Positions 8,687 through 16,983 of a DNA stretch of 64,000 nucleotides are shown here, piece after piece. The stretch lies in assembly GCF_003667315.2 (NCBI RefSeq), contig NZ_RCTZ02000011.1, positions 87,672 to 151,671 of the forward strand. The letters are read 5' to 3'. Below the pieces are notes generated by a model. It worked only from the letters and a program-made list of their open reading frames with translations. It made no database searches and was not told the DNA's origin. The DNA is from Tropicibacter alexandrii (lineage in GTDB: Bacteria > Pseudomonadota > Alphaproteobacteria > Rhodobacterales > Rhodobacteraceae). A program made the position numbers and the translations under genes. Positions within the stretch are counted from its first letter, which is position 1. Each line of letters starts with the position of its first letter.

Positions 8687-9648
8687 TGAGCTACACCCCC
8701 GCGCCCTTCCATGTCGATCTGTCCGAAGGTCCCGCCGACGCACGCGCGTACTGGGCGCGCACCTCGGACGGGCTGCGCGTGCGCGTGGCCCACTACCCGT
8801 CGACCGGGGCGCGGGGGACCGTCCTGATGTTTCCGGGCCGGACCGAATATGTCGAGAAATACGGTCGCGTCGCCGCCGATCTGGCGCGCGCAGGCTATCA
8901 CATGCTGGCCATCGACTGGCGTGGGCAGGGCATGGCCGACCGGATGCTGACCGATGCCCGCACCGGCCATGTGCAGGTCTTCGAGGATTACCAGAAGGAC
9001 ATCAGCGCGATGTTGGGCGTGGCCGATTGGCTGGACCTGCCCGGCAAGCGGCACATGATCGCCCATTCCATGGGCGGCTGCATCGGCCTGCGCGCGGTGA
9101 TGGATGGTCTGGACGTGGCCTCTTGCGTCTTTACCGGGCCGATGTGGGGCATCCGCATCGCCAACCCGGTGCGCCCCGCCGCATGGGCGATCAGCCGCGC
9201 GGCCAAGTCGGTGGGTCTGAGCCATCTCTATGCGCCCGGCACCTCGCCCGACAGCTACATCGTGACCGCGCCCTTCGTCGACAACCTGCTGACCACCGAT
9301 CAGGACAGCTTCGACTACATGCGCCGCCAGATCCTTGCCATACCGGAACTGCAACTGGGGGGGCCGTCGCTGCATTGGCTGCACGAGGCACTGGCCGAGA
9401 CGCGCGCCCTGTCGCGCCGCCCCTCGCCCGACCTGCCCTGCCTGACCTTCTGCGGCACGAATGAACGCATTGTCGACGTGCCCCGCATCAGCGACCGCAT
9501 GGCCCGCTGGCCCGGCGGGCGGCTCGAAATGGTCGCGAATGGCGAACACGAGGTCCTGATGGAAGCGCCGCCGCTGCGCGACCGCCTGATCGGCCAGATC
9601 CTCGACCTGTTCGAGAATGCGCCGCGCGACTCCGCGTTATCCGCCTGA
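8686..9648 (+). CDS. alpha/beta-hydrolase, lysophospholipase/monoacylglycerol lipase-like (PldB-type)
   Basis: Cytoplasmic hydrolase of 320 aa in the Hydrolase_4 (serine aminopeptidase, S33) group that includes PldB lysophospholipases and monoacylglycerol lipases. GTVLMFPGRTEYVEKY near 44-60 is the typical oxyanion-loop region of bacterial PldB homologues. AHSMGG near residue 127 holds the nucleophile serine, and a late GEHEVLMEA supplies the likely catalytic histidine. Coupled by TAATG to the SCP2 gene. The substrate is probably a lysophospholipid or acylglycerol, by family only. Confidence 0.9.
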   Translation: MSYTPAPFHVDLSEGPADARAYWARTSDGLRVRVAHYPSTGARGTVLMFPGRTEYVEKYGRVAADLARAGYHMLAIDWRGQGMADRMLTDARTGHVQVFEDYQKDISAMLGVADWLDLPGKRHMIAHSMGGCIGLRAVMDGLDVASCVFTGPMWGIRIANPVRPAAWAISRAAKSVGLSHLYAPGTSPDSYIVTAPFVDNLLTTDQDSFDYMRRQILAIPELQLGGPSLHWLHEALAETRALSRRPSPDLPCLTFCGTNERIVDVPRISDRMARWPGGRLEMVANGEHEVLMEAPPLRDRLIGQILDLFENAPRDSALSA

Positions 9649-9686
9649 CCACTGGACGGATCGCGCCCGGCCCCTAGACTTTGCCC

Positions 9687-10682
9687 ATGCGCGACCCGGT
9701 CCTGACCTTTACCGAAGACGGAATCTACTGCCCCGCGGGCGATTTCCACATCGACCCGTGGCGTCCCGTGGCGCGGGCGTTGATCACCCATGGCCATGCG
9801 GATCATGCGCGCCCCGGGATGGGGGCATACCTCGCCACCGACCGCGCCCTGCCCGTGATACGCCACCGGCTGGGCGAGATCACCGCCGACGCGATCGCCT
9901 ATGGCGAGACGCGCACGATCGGCGGTGCGCAGGTCAGCTTTCATCCGGCGGGCCACCTGCCCGGCTCGGCCCAGATCCGGGTCGAGGTGGGGGGCGAGGT
10001 CTGGGTCGTCTCGGGCGATTACAAGACCACGCCGGACGGGCTGGCCGAGCCATTCGAGCCGGTGCGCTGCCACAGCTTCATCACCGAATGCACCTTTGGC
10101 CTGCCCATCTTCACTTGGCAGCCGCAGCAAGAGGTCGCCGAGCAGATCAACCAATGGTGGAGCGCCAACCGCGCCGAAGGGCGGTTTTCCCTGCTGGGCG
10201 CCTATTCGCTGGGCAAGGCGCAGCGGCTGATGTCGCTGATCGACCCGCAGGGGCCGATCCTGACCCATGGCGCGGTCGAGGCGACAAATGCGGTGCTGCG
10301 CGCCCAAGGCTATGCTTTGCCCGAGACGGTGCAGGTCACCCCCGACATGAACGTCAAGGATTATCCCGGCGCGCTGGTCATCGCGCCGCCCTCGGCGCTT
10401 GGCAGCGCTTGGGCCCGGCGCTTTGGTCGCGCCTCCACCGGCTTTGCCTCAGGCTGGATGCGGCTGCGCGGCATCCGCAGGCGGAGGGCGATGGATCGGG
10501 GCTTTGTCCTGTCGGACCATGCGGACTGGCCCGGCCTGCACGAGGCCATTGCCGCGACGGGTGCGGAAAACATATACGTCACGCATGGTTACACGGATAT
10601 CTTCGCGCGCCACCTGAATGAGATCGGCTACACTGCCCGGATCGTCCCCACGCGCTTCGGCGAAGAGGAGGACGCGGCATGA
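9687..10682 (+). CDS. Ligase-associated MBL-fold DNA exonuclease
   Basis: Metallo-beta-lactamase-fold nuclease of 331 aa of the family found next to ATP-dependent DNA ligases. THGHADHARPG at about 35-45 is the metal-binding HxHxDH motif. PAGHLPGSAQI near 91-101, SGDYK near 113 and LSDHADW near 273 are the later metal-ligand motifs. ATG 9687 is preferred over TTG 9681. The gene overlaps the DNA ligase by 4 bases (ATGA). In Pseudomonas putida this pair is accompanied by an Lhr-type helicase and a phosphoesterase; neither lies next to it here. Confidence 0.92.
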   Translation: MRDPVLTFTEDGIYCPAGDFHIDPWRPVARALITHGHADHARPGMGAYLATDRALPVIRHRLGEITADAIAYGETRTIGGAQVSFHPAGHLPGSAQIRVEVGGEVWVVSGDYKTTPDGLAEPFEPVRCHSFITECTFGLPIFTWQPQQEVAEQINQWWSANRAEGRFSLLGAYSLGKAQRLMSLIDPQGPILTHGAVEATNAVLRAQGYALPETVQVTPDMNVKDYPGALVIAPPSALGSAWARRFGRASTGFASGWMRLRGIRRRRAMDRGFVLSDHADWPGLHEAIAATGAENIYVTHGYTDIFARHLNEIGYTARIVPTRFGEEEDAA

Positions 10683-12268
10683 AACGCTTTGCCGCGCTTT
10701 TCAGGGCGTTGGACGAAACCACAAAAACCAGCCTGAAAACAAAGGCTTTGGCGGATTACTTCAGTCACGCTCCGGATCGCGACAAGCTGTGGTGCGTGGC
10801 GCTGTTTTCCGGCCGCCGTCCGAAACGCGCCGTCACCACCACGCAGCTGCGCGAATGGGCCGCAGAGGCCGCCAACCTGCCGCTTTGGCTGCTGGAGGAC
10901 AGCTACAACATCGTCGGCGATCTGGCGGAAACGCTGGCGCTGATCCTGCCGGAGCCGACCGCGACCTCGGATCACGACCTGACCTTCTGGCTGACCGAGT
11001 TGCAAGCCCTCCACGATCTCGACCCCGACGCCCGCAAGGCCCGCATTCTGGGTGCATGGAACCAGCTCGACCCGACCGAGCGGCTGATCTTCAACAAGCT
11101 GATCACCGGCGGTTTCCGCATCGGTGTCAGCCGCAAGCTGATGACCCGCGCACTGGCACAGGCCACCGGGCAGGCGGAATCGGTGCTCGCGCATAAGTTG
11201 ATGGGTAACTGGACCCCGACGACGACCGACTGGACCCGGCTGATCGAGGCCAACGACCCGCAGGCCGTCAGCGCGCGCCCCTACCCGTTCTACCTTGCCT
11301 ACCAGCTCGAAGTCCCACCCGACACGCTCGGCGCCCCCGGCGACTGGCAGGCGGAATGGAAATGGGACGGAATCCGGGGCCAGCTGGTGCTGCGCGACAC
11401 CCATCACCTGTGGTCGCGCGGCGAGGAACTGATCACCGACCGTTTCCCCGAATTCGCCCGCGCCGCCGATTTCCTGCCCCAAGGCACGGTGCTGGATGGC
11501 GAGATCGTCACGTGGGACGGGGCGCAGCCCCTGCCCTTTGCCACGCTGCAAACCCGAATCGGGCGCAAGACCGTGCCGAAAAAGCTGCTAAAGGACGCCC
11601 CCGCGATCCTGCTGGCCTATGACCTGCTCGAAGATCGGGGCGAGGACATCCGCCAACATCCCTTGGCCGAGCGCCGCGCGCGTCTCGACGCGCTGCTTTC
11701 CGATCTGCCCGTTGATGCACCGCTGCGCCCCTCGCCCCTGATCGCCTTCGACGACTGGCCCGAACTGGCCCGGACCCGCGCCAAGGCCCGCGACCACCGC
11801 GCCGAGGGGCTGATGCTGAAACGCCGCGACGCGCCCTATCTCGATGGCCGCAAGAAAGGCGACTGGTGGAAATGGAAGCTTGACCCGCTGACCGTTGACG
11901 CGGTGATGATCTATGCCCAGTCCGGCCATGGACGCCGCGCCAACCTGTTCACCGACTTCACTTTTGCGGTCTGGAAGGGCAACGATCTGGTGCCGTTTAC
12001 CAAGGCCTATTCCGGCCTGACCGATGCGGAGTTCGAGCAGATCACCCATTGGGTCCGCCGCAACACGCTGCAACGCTTTGGCCCGGTGCGGCAGGTCACG
12101 CCCGAACATGTGTTCGAGATCGCCTTCGAGGGCATCCAAGCCAGCCCGCGCCATAAGTCCGGCATCGCCCTGCGCTTTCCCCGCATGGCCCGCTGGCGGC
12201 ATGACAAGCCGGTGCAAGAGGCCAACACGCTCGACGATCTGCATGCACTGCTGGCCGCCTACGGGTAA
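10679..12268 (+). CDS. ATP-dependent DNA ligase
   Basis: DNA ligase of 529 aa. The nucleotidyl-transferase motif I is EWKWDGIRGQL with Lys228 as the predicted adenylated residue. Motif III-like LDGEIV follows, then EGLMLKRRDAPY (motif IV region) and KGDWWKWKLDP (motif V). The N-terminal about 200 residues are the helical DNA-binding domain, and the C-terminal OB-fold ends in FPRMARWRHDK. It seals nicks using ATP, in addition to the NAD+-dependent LigA expected elsewhere. Translationally coupled to the MBL nuclease, so the two probably act in one repair pathway. Confidence 0.95.
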   Translation: MKRFAALFRALDETTKTSLKTKALADYFSHAPDRDKLWCVALFSGRRPKRAVTTTQLREWAAEAANLPLWLLEDSYNIVGDLAETLALILPEPTATSDHDLTFWLTELQALHDLDPDARKARILGAWNQLDPTERLIFNKLITGGFRIGVSRKLMTRALAQATGQAESVLAHKLMGNWTPTTTDWTRLIEANDPQAVSARPYPFYLAYQLEVPPDTLGAPGDWQAEWKWDGIRGQLVLRDTHHLWSRGEELITDRFPEFARAADFLPQGTVLDGEIVTWDGAQPLPFATLQTRIGRKTVPKKLLKDAPAILLAYDLLEDRGEDIRQHPLAERRARLDALLSDLPVDAPLRPSPLIAFDDWPELARTRAKARDHRAEGLMLKRRDAPYLDGRKKGDWWKWKLDPLTVDAVMIYAQSGHGRRANLFTDFTFAVWKGNDLVPFTKAYSGLTDAEFEQITHWVRRNTLQRFGPVRQVTPEHVFEIAFEGIQASPRHKSGIALRFPRMARWRHDKPVQEANTLDDLHALLAAYG

Positions 12269-12304
12269 TATGACACCTTTTCCTTCGTCGTTCCGCGTGC
12301 CATT

Positions 12305-12323
12305 CTTTCTGCACAGCAGAAAG
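12305..12323 (+). promoter_or_regulatory. Perfect hairpin in the leader of the outer-membrane protein gene
   Basis: CTTTCTGC, loop ACA, GCAGAAAG forms an 8-bp perfect stem that ends 8 bp before the ATG at 12332, covering the position where a ribosome binding site should be. It could limit translation or mark an RNA processing site. It may also serve as a terminator for the ligase gene, though no T-run follows. Confidence 0.4.
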
Positions 12324-12331
12324 ACATCCGC

Positions 12332-13195
12332 ATGCGCCTATCCCTGATCCTTGCCATCGCCGCCCTGCCCGCAGGGCTGCACGCCCAGTCCATAGATTTC
12401 GACGGAACCGTCAGCCTCGGCGCGACCGATGCCTATGCCAGCCACGGCGTAGGCCAGATTGATGCGACGGTGACGATCCCCTTGTCGCAAAGTTGGCCGC
12501 TGAGCTTTGAGCTGGGCACCTATCTGTTTGCGCTTGATGGCAAGCGCCCGCATGAAACCTATGCCGCCCTTGTCTGGAACGACACATGGCGGCTGGGCGC
12601 GGTGCGCCCGGCCTATGACGCGGTGCTGCCCTCGGTGTTCGAGCGGAACGCCCCCTATCTGGCTTATGCCCGCGCCGAATACGCCCGCGCCCATGCCACG
12701 ACCGAAGCCATGCGACGCACCGCCGTGCCATGGGGCCTCAGCTATACCCACCAGGCGGGGGATCTGCGCTTTTGGGTATCGGCGCATGATGCTGTCAAGG
12801 GCGGCTTCCGCTCCGCCTCTGTGGCGCTGGAATGGCAGCGCGGTCCGTGGACCGTGGCCGCCGCCGTCGAAGGCGTGTGGGACCGCGCTTCGATCTATGA
12901 CGGGATCAACGCCAAGCTCGGCGCGCGCTACGATTTCGGCGATGTCGAGATCGGGCTGGGCTGGCTGCACCCGAATGCCAGCGGCTTGCCCGATGCGCTT
13001 GCGCTGCATGCCGCGTGGGAGGTCAACCAGCGCGTGACCCTGTCGGCCTTCGGTGAATTTACCGAAAACGGACGCAATGACGCCTATGGCCTGTCGGCGC
13101 GCTATGCGATCCGCCCCGATCTGGATGTTACCCTGGCTGCTACCGATGGCGCGGCGGGCAGCGCCTTTCATCTGACATTGGCGCATCGGTTCTGA
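12332..13195 (+). CDS. Putative outer-membrane beta-barrel (porin-like) protein
   Basis: Secreted protein of 287 aa with a signal peptide (MRLSLILAIAALPAGLHAQS, cleavage after HA). The mature part alternates polar and hydrophobic residues in about 10-residue strands. It ends in a C-terminal phenylalanine (HLTLAHRF), the usual signature for outer-membrane insertion. It begins SIDFDGTVSLGATDAYASHG, resembling uncharacterised alphaproteobacterial barrel proteins. There is no obvious Shine-Dalgarno sequence and a hairpin precedes the start. Function as a pore or as a structural barrel is not determinable. Confidence 0.68.
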   Translation: MRLSLILAIAALPAGLHAQSIDFDGTVSLGATDAYASHGVGQIDATVTIPLSQSWPLSFELGTYLFALDGKRPHETYAALVWNDTWRLGAVRPAYDAVLPSVFERNAPYLAYARAEYARAHATTEAMRRTAVPWGLSYTHQAGDLRFWVSAHDAVKGGFRSASVALEWQRGPWTVAAAVEGVWDRASIYDGINAKLGARYDFGDVEIGLGWLHPNASGLPDALALHAAWEVNQRVTLSAFGEFTENGRNDAYGLSARYAIRPDLDVTLAATDGAAGSAFHLTLAHRF

Positions 13196-13203
13196 CCGGG
13201 AAC

Positions 13204-13225
13204 CCGAATTTTCATGAAAATTCGG
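13204..13225. repeat. 22-bp perfect palindrome centred on TCATGA
   Basis: Half-site CCGAATTTTCA followed directly by its reverse complement, 8 bp after the stop codon of the barrel gene. It shares the core AATTTTCATGAAAATT with the shorter palindrome at 16966-16983, also directly at a gene 3' end. It could act as a transcript-end hairpin or protein-binding site. Confidence 0.7.
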
Positions 13226-13316
13226 CACCATCCGGAGCGGCAAAATCACTCTCACGCCTTGAACCCGGCCCCTGCCCGCGCTTACCTCCTGTGCAAACGA
13301 CAACAGGAGACGCCCC

Positions 13317-15131
13317 ATGACCATCCAGCCACTCTTTGACGCAAATGCCAGCGCCGGAGGCAAGGATCTGGGCGGCTTGCCCGAATGGGACCTGACCGAT
13401 CTCTACGCCTCCCCCGACGCACCAGAGCTGAAGCGCGATCTGGACTGGCTGGAACAGGCCTGCGCCAGCTTTGCCGCCGATTACGAGGGCAAGCTGGCAG
13501 ACTTGTCCGCTGACGACTTCCTGACCTGCGTGCAACGCAACGAAAAGATCGACATGGTCGCCGGTCGCATCATGTCCTTTGCGGGCCTGCGCTATTACCA
13601 GATGACCGTCGATCCGGAGCGGGCGAAATTCCTGTCGGACTGTCAGGAAAAGCTGACCAATTACACCACGCCGCTGGTCTTCTTTACGCTGGAACTGAAC
13701 CGGCTCGACGATGACCATCTGGACAAGCTGTTCGCGCAAAACGCCGATCTTGCCCGCTACAAGCCGGTCTTCGACCGCATCCGCGCGATGAAGCCCTACC
13801 AGCTCTCCGACGAGATGGAGAAGTTCCTCCACGACATGGGCGTGGTCGGCGACGCGTGGGAGCGGCTGTTCGATGAGACCATCGCCAGCCTGACCTTCGA
13901 GATCGACGGCGAAGAGTTGAACATCGAATCCACGCTGAACTTCCTGACCGAGCAGGATCGCAGCAAACGCGAGGCGGCGGCGCATGAACTGGCCCGCGTC
14001 TTTGGTGAGAACATCAAGATCTTTGCCCGCGTCCACAACACACAGGCCAAGGAAAAAGAGGTCATGGACCGCTGGCGCGGCATGCCCACGGCGCAGACCG
14101 GCCGCCACCTGTCGAACCACGTCGAACCCGAGGTGGTCGAGGCGCTGCGCAATGCCGTGGTGGACGCCTATCCGCGCCTGTCGCACCGCTATTATGCGTT
14201 GAAAGCCAAGTGGTTGGGGCTGGACACGTTGCAAGTCTGGGATCGCAACGCCCCCCTGCCGATGGAGGCCACGCGCACCGTCAAATGGGACGAGGCGCGC
14301 GAGACGGTGATGAACGCTTATAACGCCTTCGACCCGCGCATGGGAGAGATCGCCACGCCCTTCTTCGACAAGGGCTGGATCGACGCCGCCGTGAAACCGG
14401 GCAAGGCACCGGGGGCCTTCGCGCACCCCACCGTCACCGATGTGCACCCTTATGTGATGCTCAACTACCTCGGCAAACCGCGCGACGTGATGACCTTGGC
14501 CCACGAATTGGGTCACGGCGTGCATCAAGTGCTGGCCGCGGGGCAAGGCGAGATGCTGTCCTCGACGCCGTTGACTCTGGCCGAAACCGCAAGCGTGTTC
14601 GGCGAGATGCTGACCTTCCAGCGGATGCTCGACAACGCGAAGGATGACAAGGAACGCAAGGTCCTGCTGGCGGGCAAGGTCGAGGACATGATCAACACCG
14701 TCGTGCGCCAGATCGCCTTCTACGACTTCGAATGCAAGCTGCACGCGGCGCGGCGCGGCGGCGAGCTGACCCCGGATGACATCAACGCCCTGTGGATGTC
14801 GGTGCAGGCCGAAAGCCTCGGCCCGGTCTTCGAATTCATGGATGGGTATGAGACCTTCTGGGCCTACATCCCGCATTTCGTCCACTCGCCCTTCTACGTC
14901 TATGCCTATGCGTTCGGCGACGGGTTGGTGAACGCGCTCTATGCCGCCTATCAGGAAAACCCCGAGGGCTTTCAGGACAAGTATTTCGACATGCTCAAGG
15001 CGGGCGGGTCCAAGCACCACAAGGAATTGCTGGCGCCGTTTGGTCTGGACGCCTCTGACCCGAAGTTCTGGGACAAGGGCCTGTCGATGATCGAAGGCTT
15101 CATCGACCAGCTCGAAGCGATGGAAGACTAG
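13317..15131 (+). CDS. pepF: Oligoendopeptidase F (M3 family metallopeptidase)
   Basis: Cytoplasmic zinc oligopeptidase of 604 aa, the usual length for PepF. The zinc motif HELGHGVHQ is at about residues 396-404, with the third ligand in the downstream ETASVFGEM segment. The C-terminal HFVHSPFYVYAYAFGD stretch is the conserved substrate-tyrosine region of M3B enzymes. It degrades short peptides (about 7-17 residues in family members). An ACAGGAGAC ribosome binding site precedes the ATG. It is followed by a CCCGGG-type palindromic repeat rather than a classical terminator. Confidence 0.95.
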   Translation: MTIQPLFDANASAGGKDLGGLPEWDLTDLYASPDAPELKRDLDWLEQACASFAADYEGKLADLSADDFLTCVQRNEKIDMVAGRIMSFAGLRYYQMTVDPERAKFLSDCQEKLTNYTTPLVFFTLELNRLDDDHLDKLFAQNADLARYKPVFDRIRAMKPYQLSDEMEKFLHDMGVVGDAWERLFDETIASLTFEIDGEELNIESTLNFLTEQDRSKREAAAHELARVFGENIKIFARVHNTQAKEKEVMDRWRGMPTAQTGRHLSNHVEPEVVEALRNAVVDAYPRLSHRYYALKAKWLGLDTLQVWDRNAPLPMEATRTVKWDEARETVMNAYNAFDPRMGEIATPFFDKGWIDAAVKPGKAPGAFAHPTVTDVHPYVMLNYLGKPRDVMTLAHELGHGVHQVLAAGQGEMLSSTPLTLAETASVFGEMLTFQRMLDNAKDDKERKVLLAGKVEDMINTVVRQIAFYDFECKLHAARRGGELTPDDINALWMSVQAESLGPVFEFMDGYETFWAYIPHFVHSPFYVYAYAFGDGLVNALYAAYQENPEGFQDKYFDMLKAGGSKHHKELLAPFGLDASDPKFWDKGLSMIEGFIDQLEAMED

Positions 15132-15140
15132 GCGACACGC

Positions 15141-15206
15141 GCCCCGGGCTTGACCCGGGGCCTCCACCCCAGCGCAGGCCAAGAGGTCCCGGGTCAAGCC
15201 CGGGAC
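15141..15206. repeat. CCCGGG-type inverted-repeat element (copy 1)
   Basis: Two 24-bp arms (15141-15164 and 15183-15206), built from CCCGGGCTTGACCCGGG and its complement, face each other across about 18 bp and match at all but two positions. Each arm is itself palindromic. A closely related copy lies at 37192-37256. Such mobile intergenic palindromes are common in Rhodobacterales; here it separates pepF from the GNAT gene. Confidence 0.85.
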
Positions 15207-15235
15207 ACGGGTCTGCTCCGCGCCAAGAGATCCGC

Positions 15236-15733
15236 ATGACCGTCACGCTCCGCCCCCTCGCACCGTCCGACCTGCACCTGACCGACGGCTTCACCCTGCC
15301 GCCCGATCAGGCCCCGTTTGCCGATCTGCCACGCCAGACGATGAGCAAAGGCGCGGCGCGGGACGGCCATCTGATCTTGTCGGACAATCAGCCGGTAGGT
15401 TTCTTCGCCATCGACCGCGACTATGCCGAAACCCAAGACTCCGCCCCGGAGGGCGTGATTGGCCTGCGCATGTTCCTGATCGACCATGCGCATCAGGGCC
15501 GCGGCCTTGCCAAATCCGCCTGCGCCGCGCTGCGCCCCTACCTCGCGCAGCATTACGACGCGCCGGAATGCTGGCTGACCGTCAACGCAAAGAACCCAGC
15601 CGCCCGCGCCGCCTATCTGCATGGCGGCTTTGTCGATACCGGCGCGCTCTACCTCGATGGCGGTTACGGCCCGCAGCACATCCTGCGACTGCCGCTTACT
15701 TCAGTTGCGAATCCTTCGAGCCGCGCCGGTTGA
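15236..15733 (+). CDS. GNAT-family N-acetyltransferase
   Basis: Acetyltransferase of 165 aa. A beta-strand GVIGLRMFLID is followed by HAHQGRGLAKSACAAL near residues 82-97, which holds the Q/R-x-x-G-x-G/A acetyl-CoA pyrophosphate loop. VNAKNPAARAAYLHGGF near 121-137 is the usual late GNAT helix (N-x-x-A-x-x-x-Y). The acceptor substrate is unknown. The 3' end overlaps the opposing zinc-finger gene tail-to-tail by 38 bp. Confidence 0.85.
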   Translation: MTVTLRPLAPSDLHLTDGFTLPPDQAPFADLPRQTMSKGAARDGHLILSDNQPVGFFAIDRDYAETQDSAPEGVIGLRMFLIDHAHQGRGLAKSACAALRPYLAQHYDAPECWLTVNAKNPAARAAYLHGGFVDTGALYLDGGYGPQHILRLPLTSVANPSSRAG

Positions 15734-15965
15734 TCCCGCCCTTGCGCGCCTGCTGGCCCTGCCGTTCGGAGGCGCAGTCCACGCACAGCTTGACCCCGGG
15801 CAGCGCCGCGCGCCGCGCCTCGGGGATTTCCTCTCCGCATTCCGCGCAATCCGTCAGGCTTTCGCCCACCGGGCCGCGCCGTGCCCGCAGACGCGCCAGT
15901 TCATCGGCGATCGACGCCTCGATCTGTTCCGACACCGCGCCGTCGCGTGTCCATCCTCCGGCCAT
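15696..15965 (-). CDS. DksA/TraR-type C4 zinc-finger protein (short form)
   Basis: Protein of 89 aa. A helical N-terminus (EQIEASIADELARLRARRG) is followed by a four-cysteine zinc finger, CAECG near 40 and CVDC near 61, in the layout of TraR/DksA C-terminal domains. It is much shorter than DksA (about 150 aa) and lacks the long coiled coil with the DxxDxA tip. It resembles the small DksA/TraR-like proteins of phages and alphaproteobacteria that may bind the RNA polymerase secondary channel. An AAGGAGA ribosome binding site lies before ATG 15965. The 3' end overlaps the GNAT gene on the other strand. Confidence 0.85.
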   Translation of the reverse strand: MAGGWTRDGAVSEQIEASIADELARLRARRGPVGESLTDCAECGEEIPEARRAALPGVKLCVDCASERQGQQARKGGINRRGSKDSQLK

Positions 15966-16065
15966 GACATCTCTCCTTTCGGTCCAGAAAATCATGCGGA
16001 CCAACGCCGGGCAAGCCCGTTGACATGCGGCCTGCCGCACTATCTTTGCCGAAAGGAGACCTGCC

Positions 16066-16581
16066 ATGCGCCGCCTTGCCCTTGTCCTGAGCCTGATCGC
16101 CGGCACTGCCGCCGCCGCCCCGAACGTGCCCTTCGACAACATCGATGGCGGCCCGCTGTCGCTTGACCAATACGCGGGCCAGCTGGTGCTGCTGGTCAAC
16201 ACCGCCTCGCGCTGCGGGTTCACGCCGCAATATGACGGGCTTCAGGCGCTTTATGACCGCTACAAGGATCGAGGTCTGGTCGTCGTCACCGTGCCCTCGA
16301 ACGATTTCCGGCAGGAACTGGCGACCGGCGAACAGGTGGCGGAATTCTGCGCCATCAATTTCGGCCTGACGCTGCCGATGACGGACATCACCCATGTGCG
16401 CGGCGAGCAGGCGCACCCGGTCTACAAATGGCTGGCCGAGGAACACGGATTTACGCCGCAATGGAACTTCAACAAGGTGTTGCTGGATGGCGAGGGCAAC
16501 TTCGTTGCCGCCTTTGGCAGCAGTGCGCGGCCCCTCTCGCGCAACATCACCAACGCTGTAGAAGCCCTTCTGAACAAATGA
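16066..16581 (+). CDS. Glutathione peroxidase, exported
   Basis: Thiol peroxidase of 171 aa. The catalytic cysteine sits in NTASRCGFTPQYDGL near residues 45-59, and the partner tryptophan in PQWNFNKVLLD near 137-147. QELATGEQVAEFC resembles the resolving-cysteine region of non-selenium enzymes. An N-terminal signal peptide (MRRLALVLSLIAGTAAA) predicts export to the periplasm, unlike the cytoplasmic BtuE type. A GAAAGGAGA ribosome binding site precedes the ATG. It reduces hydrogen or lipid peroxides with glutathione or thioredoxin, by family. Confidence 0.92.
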   Translation: MRRLALVLSLIAGTAAAAPNVPFDNIDGGPLSLDQYAGQLVLLVNTASRCGFTPQYDGLQALYDRYKDRGLVVVTVPSNDFRQELATGEQVAEFCAINFGLTLPMTDITHVRGEQAHPVYKWLAEEHGFTPQWNFNKVLLDGEGNFVAAFGSSARPLSRNITNAVEALLNK

Positions 16582-16584
16582 AAA

Positions 16585-16607
16585 CCCCCGACGCGGCGCG
16601 CCGGGGG
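16585..16607 (-). terminator. Terminator between glutathione peroxidase and DUF465 genes
   Basis: CCCCCG and CGGGGG pair around an 11-nt GC-rich loop. On the minus strand the stem is followed by TTTTC, so it best serves the DUF465 gene, whose stop lies 22 bp away. It may also act for the convergent peroxidase gene. Confidence 0.65.
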
Positions 16608-16629
16608 CCTGTTTCACGGTCGGGGCGGA

Positions 16630-16869
16630 TCAGGACGCCTTGAGCAGGCCGTAGATCTCGTCCTTGAGCGCCGCGCGTTCCTTGCGCAGCTGGTCTTCGG
16701 CCAGCTGTTCCATCGGCTCGACATTGGTCTCGGCGCGGTGCACCCGACGGTTGATCTCGTGATACTTGTCCGCCAGTTTGACGAAATGCGCGTCGGACGT
16801 CTTTAGCGCCGACATCTTTTCCGCGAATTCCGGAAATTCCTCGTGCAGTTCATGGGGGGTGTGGGACAT
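16630..16869 (-). CDS. DUF465 (YdcH-family) small protein
   Basis: Small charged protein of 79 aa with the DUF465 pattern: HTPHELHEEFPEFAEKM at the start, a helical heptad-like middle (FVKLADKYHEINRRVHRAE) and a second helix rich in Glu, Lys and Arg. It is probably a short coiled-coil protein. The function of the family is unknown. The start at 16869 is fixed by the strong AGGAGGAG ribosome binding site; a longer in-frame extension upstream is not family-like. Confidence 0.9.
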   Translation of the reverse strand: MSHTPHELHEEFPEFAEKMSALKTSDAHFVKLADKYHEINRRVHRAETNVEPMEQLAEDQLRKERAALKDEIYGLLKAS

Positions 16870-16965
16870 CTCGCGTCTCCTCCTTTTTTTGCCTTGTCTG
16901 ACAAGAGATTGGCACGCGCCGTAAGCCCCGACCTTGACGCGGATCAATAGATGCGTCGCAGGCAC

Positions 16966-16983
16966 GAAATTTCATGAAATTTC
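16966..16983. repeat. 18-bp perfect palindrome at the end of the thermonuclease gene
   Basis: GAAATTTCATGAAATTTC overlaps the last bases of the TGA stop codon on the minus strand. Its TTTCATGAAA core is shared with the palindrome at 13204-13225. No T-run follows, so its role is open. Confidence 0.65.

Noticed and set aside
13212..15197. 661-codon minus-strand open frame opposite pepF
   Set aside because: Antisense shadow; pepF has the zinc motif and full family length.
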